Below, piece after piece: positions 33,001 through 43,694 of a stretch of 64,000 nt of DNA. Made by a program: the position numbers and the translations under genes. Numbering within the stretch: position 1 is the first letter of the stretch; each line of letters starts with the position of its first letter. The DNA is from Chrysoperla carnea (Eukaryota > Arthropoda > Insecta > Neuroptera > Chrysopidae): NCBI RefSeq assembly GCF_905475395.1, contig NC_058339.1, positions 75,420,520-75,484,519 on the forward strand, in the 5' to 3' direction. The notes beneath the pieces were generated by a model that saw only the letters and a program-made list of their open reading frames with translations, ran no database searches and was not told where the DNA came from.

Positions 33001-34126
33001 TATTTGAGTTCAAAAAATAACTCCAGTAATAGGACGTCCTATATTCTTCCAGATGATCGAGTTATTCATCACCACCTATTGTCAATTCCGATCCTTCAGA
33101 GCTTCAGCAGTTGGTAGTTAGTTATGTCCTCTTTCCTAAAATTTCTTTTTTTATGGAAAACTCGCAAGATCCAACTCATTTATAATTTTCTTAATTAACT
33201 AGTTTAAAATGTATACCATTTACTAAGAGTTCAATTTATGAAATTTTTTTTAATTTTCTTAAATGCTTTTTTATGTATTTTAAGATGGGCAAAAGAATAA
33301 TTTGGAAAAGTTGACGGGTTTGTGTTTTAGAGCATTTTCCAACTAGCACTGTAAAATTGTATTAAAATTTAAGTTTGACAAAATAATTATCATTTGATAA
33401 CTATTTTTATTATTTTGGAAACACTTTTTTCGACATTGTGCTAGAAAACACAACGGTTGAAAAGTAAAGACTTGAAAGAAAAATCATTTCTTTTATTTTT
33501 TAAATTTAATTTTATCTTTTTTCCAAGGAAATTCATGAATATATATTAATTACCCATGTTAGGTCGAAAAGTCTTGAGGAAACTATTTTTAAGCAAGTTT
33601 AAAGTACAGATTGAATATTTCCTACTTAATTTGATAGTACTTCGCCAACTTTTTATGAAAAAACTTTTTCTATCCTCATATAATTTTATCTATTTTTGAA
33701 TTATGAAGTTATCAGATTTTTTTAAACCTCATCAACAGTGGCTAAAAATATTTCCTGCATAAATGAAATTAGACTCTGGCAACTCAAATTACTCGAATGT
33801 AATATTTTGTTAATAGTTTTTATATTAGGCAGCTTTTAATACACAACAGTTGAGTATATGCATAAAACTTTTTCAATAGTAAATTACAGGCAATGTTTGC
33901 TAGACGTTTATTATGAAATATAAAGTATTCAACAAATTTTCAACTATAAAAAATTATTTTTGAAGTAATCCTTAGAGCACTTTACTTACGTTGGGAAAAT
34001 TTTGCCAATTTTTGATAAAAATTTTTCAGTATCCTATATAATTAAGTAAAAAATTTTACTTACCGCAAATAATAAATTAAAAACAAATAAAATATATTTA
34101 ATAATATTCATTTCGCACGACAACAT
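27060..34126 (-). CDS. Tetraspanin B (complete, 244 aa)
   Basis: Five exons in transcript order: 34126-34064, 31019-30831, 28116-27946, 27443-27198, 27125-27060; every junction is phase 0 with GT-AG borders (the smallest intron, 27126-27197, is 72 bp and happens to be in frame). Four-pass membrane scaffold. The cytoplasmic start MLSCEMNIIKY leads into TM1 across exons 1/2 (FNLLFA|ISGIGIILAGAF). TM2 (IVLIVAGAIVFFVASLGCLGA) ends exon 2, and TM3 opens exon 3 (FAVCLLVIFIMELAAG). The large extracellular loop has CCG at 144-146 and the PKSCC motif. TM4 (VGIGIAFVE|IIGIILACWLA) is followed by a charged tail ending KKDEEEK. Resembles CD63-like insect tetraspanins. It is convergent with tetraspanin A, with matching exon plan. 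Confidence 0.92.
28505..28955 (-). mobile_element. TTAA-flanked MITE family M1, copy 1 (fragment)
   Basis: On the minus strand this begins with the family terminus (GGCAGTATTCTGGTTTAGAAAT) next to TTAA at about 28937-28942. It continues with 'aatatg..cttaa..ggattttt' and 'tactttgtcggaattgtctctcaaa' lines shared with 62804-63480. The opposite end is not clear. It lies in tetraspanin B intron 2. Confidence 0.6.
29930..30390 (-). mobile_element. hAT transposon internal fragment
   Basis: In tetraspanin B intron 2. Text such as 'gaagaatatggttcaaaaag', 'ctagtcaagggaaatgcgtttcataaa' and 'caggactatatcgttg' parallels the hAT copies at 46697-47426 and 39583-40069. Frames are broken. Family assigned by similarity to those copies. 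Confidence 0.5.
31346..31620. repeat. Possible LINE-derived or SINE-like repeat
   Basis: Begins ACTAGCTGTGAACTGC and runs through pyrimidine-rich text to GGGACAGACAGACGA, an arrangement common in RTE-derived repeats. No second copy in the window, so low certainty. Confidence 0.3.
31653..31914. mobile_element. MITE family M2 (CCGGCT terminus), copy 1
   Basis: Starts ATAGCCCGGCTCGTTGAGC and ends TTGACTATACACAACAGTCGGACCA, the inverted counterpart. Internal lines 'gcggtaaaggatagttcaaagtccctt' and 'acatttacgtcatacaaattgcctag' recur at 55331-55722 and 57042-57471. Contains a long G run near 31765-31790. Confidence 0.7.
32527..32700. repeat. Local direct duplication, unit 1
   Basis: About 165 bp (CTGCATAAATGAAATTAGA .. 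TTTTTCAATAGTAAATTAC) is repeated in the same orientation at 33757-33920, inside tetraspanin B intron 1. Differences are scattered, so the duplication is not recent. Confidence 0.8.
33757..33925. repeat. Local direct duplication, unit 2
   Basis: Second unit of the intronic repeat described at 32527-32700. It includes 'ggcagcttttaatacacaacag', 'gagtatatgcat' and 'actttttcaatagtaaatta' in the same order. Confidence 0.8.
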
Positions 34127-36469
34127 TTTGCCAAAAACTTTTCTTCCTCAAAATGCACAACTTCAAAACTACCGTGCTTAAGTTATTATTGCTTGTTTAT
34201 GCTTTTGATAACTAACTAAACAATACGCGCCAAACTAACAAGTTTGATCGAACGTCATCAACAACAATACAGCTATTATTGTGCTTTGAACAAAAAGCTC
34301 TTTAGTTCAATTTTTTTTCAAATATAAATACATATTGCAATTGGTTGGTTCATTTCAAAAATCAAAACAAACAAGTTGTCATGGAAACTTGAAGCTATTG
34401 TAGAGCTTTATTTAAAAAGGAAATAATTTTTGATAAAATAAAATAAATGTATGTTTTTGTATTTTATTTACTAAAAAGCTTGTTACTATTCTGTCTTTTT
34501 CTATAAAAATTTTCCTTTGTTATTTATAAACATGAGCTAATTGTCAATTGTTGTAACGGATTGGGAAAAACTAGAAAGGTTTTTTATTACAATCTAACCT
34601 ATGAACCTAAAATCATTACGAGGTCTTTGGAGTACAAATTTAATATTTAATTGTCTTATTACAATGTGTATATATATCAAAGCAAATTAAATTTACAGTT
34701 CCTAGCCTAAACTTTACTTATAATACATCCTTTTGTAATTAAAAATACATTGAGAAAAATCATTGAAATCATAACTTAAACTTATTTAGATGGATAAGCC
34801 ATAAACAACGCTGTGCGAGCGTCAGGGCATTTTTGGATTAAAAGCATGATTTTTTTATATGAAGTTGGACTAAGTCCCAATATATTTTGAAAATTTTAGG
34901 TTAGTTAGCCCGATTATTTAATTAAATAAATGACTTCAAAATTATGCTTATTTAAAATTGGTCTTATCGGAAAACGGTAGATAAATGATAGGTTCTGGAA
35001 AGACACATCAGCTATTTTTCTGTAAGCTTCTATAAGCTTTCGTTTTTGTTTCAACAAGTATTATCTTATATTTTGTACTTGAATTAAAAATTAAGTTCAA
35101 ATGTTGTTTTAGAGTAAATTTTTGTAATCTTAGTCGCCATCTTGCACGGTAAAATTGTAACCTAGAATATTTTTAAGTGTATTTTCAAAAACGTATAATT
35201 ACACATTTTGGGCGCATTCCTAAGTTAAGGGGGGGGGGCTTAAATTCACCATCTGACCGCCATCTTGAATATCTTACTTCCGGTTGAGATTTCGGTTAGA
35301 CAACCGGCATATTCGGATTCAGCAGGATCCAAATTTTCTAAAAGTTCGATTTTCTGAAATTCTTACTAGTCTATATGAGACTTATATGATTTTTAATTAT
35401 TTTTTGTTTATTTCATTTTAGAAATCGGTATTTTTTTGTTAAAAAGTTTTTCATTACATTATATAAATAATTGGTATTTGGTAAAGCTCTAATTAGACTG
35501 ATATTATTATTATTTTGTAAGTTCAATTTTGATGATTGTTATCAATCAAGAAAATTAAAATTTTATTTCCAATAAATATTTGTTAATGTTTATGTTCAGA
35601 GTGGAGCAGAGAAGAGTATGATTTTAAAAACGTTGTAAATCTTAAAATCCATGAAAAAGCATTTAGGAAATTGAAAATTTTAAGTAAATTACAAATTGTA
35701 TTTTTGACAAAATAGTTGTCTTACTTAGAGACATAGTGTCCAAAAATTTTAAATTTTTGTATATTTATTAAGGATATTATAATACAATTACCATCAAAAG
35801 TTGATTTCGACTGGTCGTCTTTCACTCTCATTAATCTTATTAACAAGGAGAGAACTGGAGAGGTTGTCTTTTTAACAATATATATGTATTTGCTCTGAGT
35901 TAAAAAAAGAAAAACAAAATTATTAACAGTCCCAATGTTGAGATATTATAGCGCAAAATTAAATAATTTTATTGTTGTACAGAAATAACTATATTAGAGT
36001 ATTGTGGTTGTAAGAGAAATAACTATAGCAAAAGATTGTAAACAACTAATAACTCATCAAGCGTTGTGTTGTGTTGGATCTTATTTTTCTGGAATTATTA
36101 TTTATACTCATGTTACATTTAAATTTCTTGAACGCTTTTTATGCAATTTAACCATTGATGTATTTATAAATACAATTTACTTTAATTAAAAATGCAATTT
36201 ATAATTCACTTGAAAATTCAATTTACATGTAATTTCAAGAGTGTTTATTTAACACCCTATTCAAAATCGCACACTTCTCTACCATACCCTGTATATTTTT
36301 TAAAGGCCTTGTAAATTATGAAGGTTAATAACCTATGTGACCTAATATTCATAAGGTCATATTAAAAGCCTTTAGTACAAGGTCGTTAGATTAAAGTTCA
36401 AACAAATCTAAGGAGTTTTTCGCCTAATCTAACATTAATTATTAACTAAATACTTTTAGCAAGTATGGT
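34127..36469. other. Upstream of tetraspanin B; AT-rich DNA with repeat fragments
   Basis: Includes the presumptive 5' UTR and promoter of tetraspanin B (no TATA box assigned). A piece related to the right half of repeat R2 lies at about 34805-35010. No exon recognised. A G run lies near 35230. Confidence 0.45.
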
Positions 36470-36727
36470 GAGATTCAGAGGCGCAGCTATAGGAAATCAA
36501 AGGCCCTGGTGCAAAAAAACCTGGTCTAACTAATCTCTTTATTGGATTTTCTTCAGTGAACTTCTCAACCGGCGCTGGGGTTAGCACATTATCTGAGCCA
36601 CTATCAGCAGTTTTTGGGTCAGAAATACTTGTAGAAAGTTGACTTAAAAATTTGTCAATTTTGGGTAATTTTTTTTGCTATCTTCTCTTTCCTAGCGTCT
36701 TTTGCGTTAAAACGCATTACTATAATA
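36470..36727 (-). mobile_element. Decayed hAT-like fragment, interrupted by mariner
   Basis: Read on the minus strand, near-open text gives a basic KDARKEKIAKK-like stretch and then a Ser/Pro-rich region. This is similar to the N-terminal part of ZMYM1/hAT-type transposases. The fold-back mariner at 36728 is inserted next to it, and possible continuation (about 37490-37600) lies on the far side. Low certainty. Confidence 0.35.
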
Positions 36728-37240
36728 GGTTGGCTGATAAGTCCCCGGTCTGACACATAAATGGCGTCGCTAGTATTAAATGCATATTATTTTTATATAG
36801 TACCAACCTTCAAATGATTCGTGTCAAAATTTGACGTCTGTAAGTCAATTAGTTTGTGAGATAGAGCGTCTTTTGTGAAGCAACTTTTGTTATTGTGAAA
36901 AAAATGGAAAAAAAGGAATTTCGTGTTTTGATAAAATACTGTTTTCTGAAGGGAAAAAATACAGTGGAAGCAAAAACTTGGCTTGATAATGAGTTTCCGG
37001 ACTCTGTATTTTTTCCCTTCAGAAAACAGTATTTTATCAAAACACGAAATTCCATTTTTTCCATTTTTTTCACAATAACAAAAGTTGCTTCACAAAAGAC
37101 GCTCTATCTCACAAACTAATTGACTTACAGACGTCAAATTTTGACACGAATCATTTGAAGGTTGGTACTATATAAAAATAATATGCATTTAATACTAGCG
37201 ACGCCATTTATGTGTCAGACCGGGGACTTATCAGCCAACC
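36728..37240. mobile_element. Fold-back (palindromic) mariner element
   Basis: Near-perfect inverted arms of about 240 bp (36728-36970 and 37000-37240; paired coordinates sum to 73968) around a short unique centre. Termini read GGTTGGCTGATAAGTCCCCGG and its complement. Each arm contains ATGGAAAAAA.. encoding the start of a mariner transposase. Left flank is TA and right flank TG. Confidence 0.85.
36895..37015 (+). pseudogene. Mariner transposase N-terminal HTH remnant
   Basis: About 35 codons encode MEKKEFRVLIKYCFLKGKNT then EAKTWLDNEFPDS. This matches the first helix-turn-helix of mariner transposases, which begins '(K/R)xxIxxCFxxGxxxxEAxxxL'. After DS the frame enters the opposite arm and is no longer transposase. 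The DD34D catalytic domain is absent. Because the element is fold-back, the complementary strand carries the beginning of the same frame. Confidence 0.75.
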
Positions 37241-37600
37241 TGTTAAAAGATTTTTGTTGCAACAAAGTCTTAATTCATTTAATGGATTATTTTTGTAGAC
37301 CGTGTGCTTATTGCCTTAACTTTCGAATCTTTCAAGTTGGCGAAACAACTCTAAACAAACAACATAATAAATTCAGGGGAATTCTAACAGATGACGAAAC
37401 TTGTTGAGAACTATCCTGTATTCTTTCAAATAAGTTGCCATGATTAAAGTTGTGTTTCAACTTATTTTGCTTACATTTTGAAAGTGGAAGAATTTTTAGC
37501 TAGTTCAATACGGGGTTTGTTAGACCGTATTCCGGGGCCTCTTGAATGGAGGGCGTCGGTGCACGAAACCAACTAGTTGAAGCCCGACCCTTCGGTATTC

Positions 37601-37880
37601 ATAAAAATAACTTAACTATAGGCTGGGAAGTTAAAAATCATCGATACTTCCTCTTAAAGGGTATATCTATTTAGCCCATAGCATGATCATAGAGTGATTT
37701 TAATTTTAATGCATTACGTAATTTTCCGATAAAACAGAAACACCTGCATGAGTTGATAGTAATACGTTTTCTTTCGATAAATTTTTAACAAGGTGACATG
37801 CATTTATAATAAAAGCCTGTAAGCAGCAGACCCCCATCACTAAATTCACATTTCTCCCTCAATTTATATATTTCTTATTA
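37601..37880. other. Intergenic DNA
   Basis: No gene recognised. Lies between the hAT/mariner cluster and repeat R2 copy 2. Confidence 0.4.
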
Positions 37881-38160
37881 AGGTAGTACTAGTACCAACG
37901 CAATTTTAGACTTAGAGTTGAAGTTATTATTACCTTATTTTCAACTTTGATTATGAATTTTGTTATAATTTCATGAATATGTAGACGAAAAATAAGAATA
38001 AAATTTTCGAGATCTGTCTTGGATTTCGAAATATCGAAAGCTAAATAATTATAAAAAATTTGCAATTTTTCGATATTTTGAAAATTATTCCAGATATCGA
38101 AAAATTGTATTCTTACTTTTCGTTAAAAAAAATTGTACTCAACTTCAAGGCCATAAAACC
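37881..38160. repeat. Repeat R2, copy 2 (left part)
   Basis: Starts TTAAGGTAGTACTAGTACCAA and shares 'atgtagacgaaaaataagaataaaattttc' type text and 'cgaaatatcgaaag' with 7338-7500. The right half is missing or unrecognisable. Confidence 0.6.
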
Positions 38161-38739
38161 TCGAATAAAGTGGTTTTCCCCTTGTGAACCCCCCCCCCCC
38201 GCAAATTGCTAAAATAATTCTTTCCAATTTTAAAACATCGATTTGACCAGTAAACATAACCTATACATTTCAGCTCATTTGAGCTAAAAGATTCCGGTGT
38301 AAATGTCCATTCTCCACCCTTTCCCGTTAACGGTCTATTTTTTCGGTGAAACTATGACTAACAAAGCAATATTATCAAAAATAACATATATTATTTTCGG
38401 TATCAATAATATTTACGTATCGATTTTCTTTAAGGTTATTTACCCGAACCATTACAACACATTTTTATTATTAAAATATAATTATTACCTACTTAGTTAG
38501 TTTTTTTTATTTTTATTTTATTGTTTTAATACCTACTCATGGTTTTTAAACTTTTATTTCAAATTAACAAAAAAAAGGTTCAATATCCCTCGAAAGTATT
38601 GATTCGCTCATTAACAGGTTAAAAACATATGGAGAATAAAGTTCATTTTATAAGAATATTACCAAATTTATTAGTATCTATAAAATAAATTAAATTTTAC
38701 TTTGCTCAAGGAAATTTTACTATCCAGTAAATTTCTTAT

Positions 38740-38965
38740 TTACGAACTCAATCTCACTTTTTACGTCCCAAACACGCTATAAAAATCTCCACCTGATATC
38801 TCTTTTCGCTTTTGAGTTAGCGTGTCCACGGGCAGACGGACGAGCAGCAACCAGAAATGCATTAATTAGGCGATTTTATGAAGACTTATAATAAAGTTTT
38901 GTTCGTAGCATCAATAATTTTAGGCGTTACAAACTTGGGGCTAAGCTTAGTACACATACCTTGAT
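38740..38965 (-). repeat. Dispersed repeat R3, copy 2 (inverted)
   Basis: Reverse-complement relation to 8931-9150: 'taattaggcgattttatgaa', 'acaaacttggggctaa' and 'tagtacacataccttgat'. It abuts the pogo-like MITE at 38967. Confidence 0.6.
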
Positions 38966-38966
38966 A

Positions 38967-39568
38967 CAGTGAAACCTGGTTAAGTGAGACATCAAGGGAC
39001 CTACAAATTTGTCTCACTTATAGAGGTATTCCATTTAGTCAGTGTCTCAGATATCCAGGAATAAATAAATATCTGTCTCATTTACAGAGGGTTCTATTAA
39101 TAGAGGTCAGTTGCTTGACCCATGTCAGTTGAGAAGTTGCTTGGACCATGTTAGCAAACACTGTTCAAGTTCAGGATATTCTGATAAACGTACACATTTT
39201 AGTTTTCCTTCAAAACATTGATTCAGAACATCGTAGCTTCAGATTCAGAACATAACTGAAAATTTTCATTATATTGAATTATTTCATCACGTGTCTTCCT
39301 ACTTTCATATGCGGATAATTAACTTCAGATTTTCAAGTACTGATAACGACTTGAGCCTTCGTTTCATCATTTTTCAAATAAACTTCCGTATGATAGTAAA
39401 GCAAAACTAAAACTATGACGATAATTCGAAGGAACAAATCCCAGATATAGAGGTTTGCTTCGTCCCACTAACAGAGGTAATTCAGTGCCAAAGTGTTGGG
39501 ACCTCAGCACGAGTTCCAATTATGGAGATTTCTGACTTATCCAGGTCCCACTCATCCAAGTTTCACTG
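38967..39568. mobile_element. Pogo/Tigger-like MITE, TA-flanked
   Basis: Termini CAGTGAAACCTGGTTAAGTG and, inverted, CAGTGAAACTTGGATGAGTG (39549-39568). TA dinucleotides lie at 38965-38966 and 39569-39570. Repeated 'acagaggt..' phrases inside resemble Tigger-type MITEs. No transposase frame. Confidence 0.7.
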
Positions 39569-39582
39569 TATTACATATATAC

Positions 39583-40069
39583 CATGCCCGTGCGCAGGAA
39601 TTATCAAAGTTGAACCAGAAAATTGGATAGAATTCTAGTTGACAAAATCGAGCAAATGTTTTCATCAAAATTTTTCATTTTATTGACAAAGACACAAGCT
39701 CGATCTGACAAGCTGATTTCAAATTTGATCTACAATCTTCTTGGCTTCCGCACTTCTATTTTGTATTCATCGCAGATATCGCTCATCGTTTTGAAAATTT
39801 TTCTGAACTGTTCTCCAACGTTTCCTCTTCTTTCAAGCAAAATATGTTGTGCAGCATCAAATAGTTCGATAGTCTAGCCAAGTCCATGTGTTCTGTTTGA
39901 AGTACTCGATTCAAAGACGAGCCGTGCAGTCAAAGAATGTACCGTGATCTCAAATTATGTATGGATATCTGATTCGTCATCAGGACTATATTGTTAGTTC
40001 AAAATTTATATGAAGATATTCTCAATGAGGGGGGTTGACCCCCACCCCCCCCCCTTGGGCACGAGCCTG
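39583..40069. mobile_element. Non-autonomous hAT element with 8-bp TSD
   Basis: ATATATAC occurs directly before (39575-39582) and after (40070-40077), an 8-bp target duplication typical of hAT elements. Short termini CATGCCCGTGC and, inverted, CAGGCTCGTGC match at 9 of 11 positions. Internal text is related to the hAT copy at 46697-47426. Confidence 0.75.
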
Positions 40070-40077
40070 ATATATAC

Positions 40078-41144
40078 AGGGTATAAAAAGGCATAACAAT
40101 GAATCAATAGTCCATACGGTAAAGCTGCGAGAACAACTAAACCTATATAATAAAGTGGACTACAAAAAAGTAGGTGAATAACATAAATAATTAGTTCAAT
40201 GACAAGATTTATTTATACAAATGTAATTGTAATTGATTACATCGAAATAGAAATGTAATAATAATATTTTGGTGACATTAATACAAATATCAATTTAGGT
40301 CAAAGCTTGAGCTTTATATGAGAAAAGTTATGACCATTAGGAATAAATTTGTAATTATATTGAAATTAATGTATATGTACTATTAATACAGAATGATTTT
40401 TAAAACGGCCTCATCTTTATATTTCGGAAACAGGGATCAAACTGTTTGACCTGATTTAAGTGAATTTTTAAGGCACAAAACTGTAAGACTAGTATAGGAA
40501 AATATTTTTAAGTAAAAAAATTTGAAAAAATTTGAATTGAAATTTGATTTTCAATAAAAAATAATAATAAGAAAAATAAATTATTTTGTATATTTGATAT
40601 TTAAAAATTTGCTTGATGGTGATGGCTTTTTAACTTGAAAATACTTGAAATCAGTTTAAAAATCAGTAAAAGCTTAGATCTAGAAATTTTTTCAAACAAA
40701 AATGCTTCAAAGAACAAAAATCTGCTACAATAAATACATAGCAGTTTAGCCTTGAAAACTTCCTTGCATAAGGAAAACTGAATAGGTAGGGACTGTATTT
40801 TCATGCCCCTAAAATACCGATACGTCTTTTGGCGTTTCTTGATTTTCCGTTAGCGAAATATATAGAGGGACGATTTCTAAAATGAGCTTTTAGCTGGACA
40901 CTTTCAATTTTTATAAAATCTCGAAAACAGTATCTTCAAAACTATATTTCCACTATTTTTGAAAAAGTAATATGGGTATCACTATACGAAATAACACAAA
41001 TAAGTTTAACAGATATATTCATAGACATCTAATTATAATAAATATAAATACTTATTATTATGTATACATTATACCCAGCTGTCTACACTGAACTAACTGA
41101 TGGTCTATGGCTCGTACCGCTATGACATCACAGCAGGGCTTACC
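40078..41144. other. AT-rich intergenic DNA
   Basis: No exon or bounded repeat recognised. The minus-strand open stretch at 40601-40804 lacks any domain-like pattern and is treated as chance. Confidence 0.4.
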
Positions 41145-41300
41145 CGCGTTTTAGGTCACGTGATATACAGTTTAAAAATTACGATTTTTAATTTTGATAT
41201 TTAAAAAAAAAAGTGCTTTTATGACTCGAAATCAAAATATTTAAGTATATTTTTACATAAATTTTAACTTTTTTCAAATTTCATGATTTATTTTTGACTA
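41145..41300. repeat. Dispersed repeat R4, copy 2
   Basis: Counterpart of 13210-13380: 'tttaggtcacgtgatata', 'aaaaattacgatttttaattttgatat', 'tttatgactcgaaatc', 'aatatttaagtatattt'. Confidence 0.6.
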
Positions 41301-41319
41301 ACGATAATATCCTGAGCTA

Positions 41320-41640
41320 CGAGGGTGGGCGAATCGCCAAAAGCCTGTTGGGTAAAGGAAACTCGCTCGGTAACAGAGCCGAGGAGATCTTGAAACTAAA
41401 CAGAGCTGATATTAGAGTCATCGTAGAGTTACTAACATGAACAAGTTCCAACATCAGATTGGAAAAAGACAATCTCCCGCGTGTGACAGATGCGGAGAAA
41501 ATTCAGAAGAAACATCGATCCATTTTCTCTGTTACTGCCCGGCGCTCATACAGCAGCGAACGATAATACCCTATTCGGCTAAATCATTAAAAAGACGAAT
41601 TTCAAGTTTGAAATTCAGTATTTCAGTTGTGGGCAACTAG
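41320..41640 (+). mobile_element. Jockey-type LINE fragment: C-terminal zinc motif
   Basis: Broken frame encodes LNRADIRVIVELLT, then after a frameshift near 41435 a CDRCGENSEETSIHFLCYCP stretch. The CxxC..H..C arrangement with EE(T/D)xxHxLxxCP is the usual C-terminal end of Jockey-clade ORF2 proteins. No active domains remain. Confidence 0.75.
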
Positions 41641-42096
41641 AGTCAGTTTTAAAACGTATATATTTCAACTTTATTTTATTTTTAGTTCGGTGCATCAAAT
41701 ATATATGAAGGTCATTTTAGAGGGTAAACACGATTAAAATGTAATTATGAGACACATTCTATTTTTAAAAGAATTTATTTGTTAACATCAAATAACATAA
41801 AAAATAATGCATTTAATTCCATTATTCACGCCACTGTTTTCAATGCAACTGTCAAAACAATACCTTACAATAATCTTAAATATTTAAATATTTAAAAATT
41901 AAAACTAATTATTATTATTTTTGCTTTTTTTTTTTAATATAAATAACTTTTACAAACAAAATTTAAGTACCAAAATACAGTCATCAAATTAAAAAAATTG
42001 AATTTAATAAAAATAATATCTACCATTTTATTGGTAAATTGAAAAATAATAGCTTTTTTTTTTTGTAAAATAGAATTAAAAAAAAAAGATCTTATT

Positions 42097-42202
42097 TTAT
42101 AATGATTTCAAAATCATAGCGAATATAACTGTAACCATAGTGAAAACGGTTGGTTTCAATCCGCTTACACCACTTCCATCACCTGCGCATGTTTTAGCTG
42201 AC
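42097..42202 (-). CDS. Candidate terminal exon encoding a GPI-signal-like tail
   Basis: After an acceptor ATTTTTAG ending at 42203, one base plus 35 codons read SAKTCAGDGSGVSGLKPTVF and then a hydrophobic TMVTVIFAMILKSL followed by TAA at 42097-42099. Small residues followed by a hydrophobic C-terminus resemble the GPI-attachment signal of Ly6/uPAR-type insect surface proteins. Upstream exons should lie at higher coordinates on the minus strand, but I could not identify any with the expected Cys pattern. It could be a chance ORF. Confidence 0.42.
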
Positions 42203-43690
42203 CTAAAAATGAAAATAGAAACCATGTTAAAAATAAAAAATTTCTTTAAATAATCGGGCAACCAGCCCTTAAATTTTCTGAATTGATTGAGACTTAGTCT
42301 AACTTCATCAAAGGCGTTATAACGTCATAAATATTAATTTTAGGAAACAAAGTTTAAAGTAAAAGTTTTCGAAAATTTGTAGATATAAAAGTTAAGTTAT
42401 TATCATTTTCTTGTTTAAAAAAATATTAGAAGGGATATTGGTCAAATAGTCAATAAGTAAATCGTCATAGTCTTATGAGTTATAAACGGTTAGTGATACA
42501 AAAAAAAATTATTTTACTAAAAAGGTTGGTAATTTAATTATCTACAATAAAGGTTATTTAGGTCTAAAGTGCACGGTTATGAGGATATTGCCGGTTTATA
42601 AAACGGTTTTCCTTAAAATGAAGGCACTACCCCCGCCTATTTTTGTAATTTTCAGTGCGTGATACTGAGTCTATTTAAATAATAAAATAACTCCTGTAAT
42701 TTAATGCAGAAATAAATTCTCTATATAGTCTGAGGTATTTTGTTTTATAAAATATTCCTAAAAACGGTTTATTAAGAATACACGAAACTATGTTTTCTTT
42801 TATACTTATTTGTAATGCATGTTAATTATTTGCACTTTTATTATAAATATCTCGCTGCACAATCGATTCAAGTATTTTTTTTTTTCAAAATTTTTAAGAA
42901 ATTCATCTCGGTTTACTAACTTGCTAGTGGAATAAACTCATGAAAAACTTTCTAAATATTTTATAATAATTGAATGGCTTAAAGGGAAGTTTGAAAAGAG
43001 AAAATAGACCTAGCATTCTAATCAATCTTACTTAATACTATTTTTGGGTTTTGTTACTACGGACCTTGAAAATATATGTGGTGACTAGCAAACGAAAATA
43101 GTGTTACGAAAGGTCATATGAAAAAAATGAACTTTATTAAGAACAAAAAGATAAAACGATATTTTGAACTTTTAGTTTTCGCACTTCCATAATTAATATT
43201 TAAAAAGCTTTTACAGGAAAACATTTTGGTCGCATAATGAAGTTGTGCTCCCAAGAATTGCAAGAGAAATTGTTATAATATTTTAGTTTACTCTGCAAGT
43301 CGAATAGAAATTTGATCCAAATATTTTCATTTTTGATCGAATTTAAAAATTTATCTTTTGATGTTGTATCGATTATAAGATTTCACAAAAATTTTTTCAA
43401 AAGTCGATTCGAATTATTTCAAAAATTATCGATAAATGTCAAAAATGACTAGTCTGTAGCTAGAGTAGAGTTTTTTCATCAAAAGAGTATAGCTATTCTC
43501 TAAAATTGCTTAAAATCGGGGATAATTTTATCCTATTTGGGTAAATGTTGATTTTTTGTCAATAAGAACTTTTAAAAATGTTTTACCACTTACATAAAAA
43601 ACTTTTGTCAATAGTCCTCAATTTTTAAGCTTTAAATCATACCAAAATTAAAGAACTGTGCATAAAAATGAAAAACTTTTAAAACACTGA
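42203..43690. other. AT-rich DNA, possible intron of the candidate minus-strand gene
   Basis: Nothing recognisable. If the exon at 42097-42202 is real, this is intronic. Confidence 0.35.
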
Positions 43691-43694
43691 CTTT

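Noticed and set aside
36004-36189. 61-codon + ORF with a CC motif, considered as a third tetraspanin exon
   Set aside because: No CCG motif, no matching splice phase and no TM arrangement of the family.
36849-37119. Two symmetrical 74-codon ORFs in the fold-back mariner as complete proteins
   Set aside because: Only the first about 35 codons are transposase; the rest is the opposite arm read backwards.
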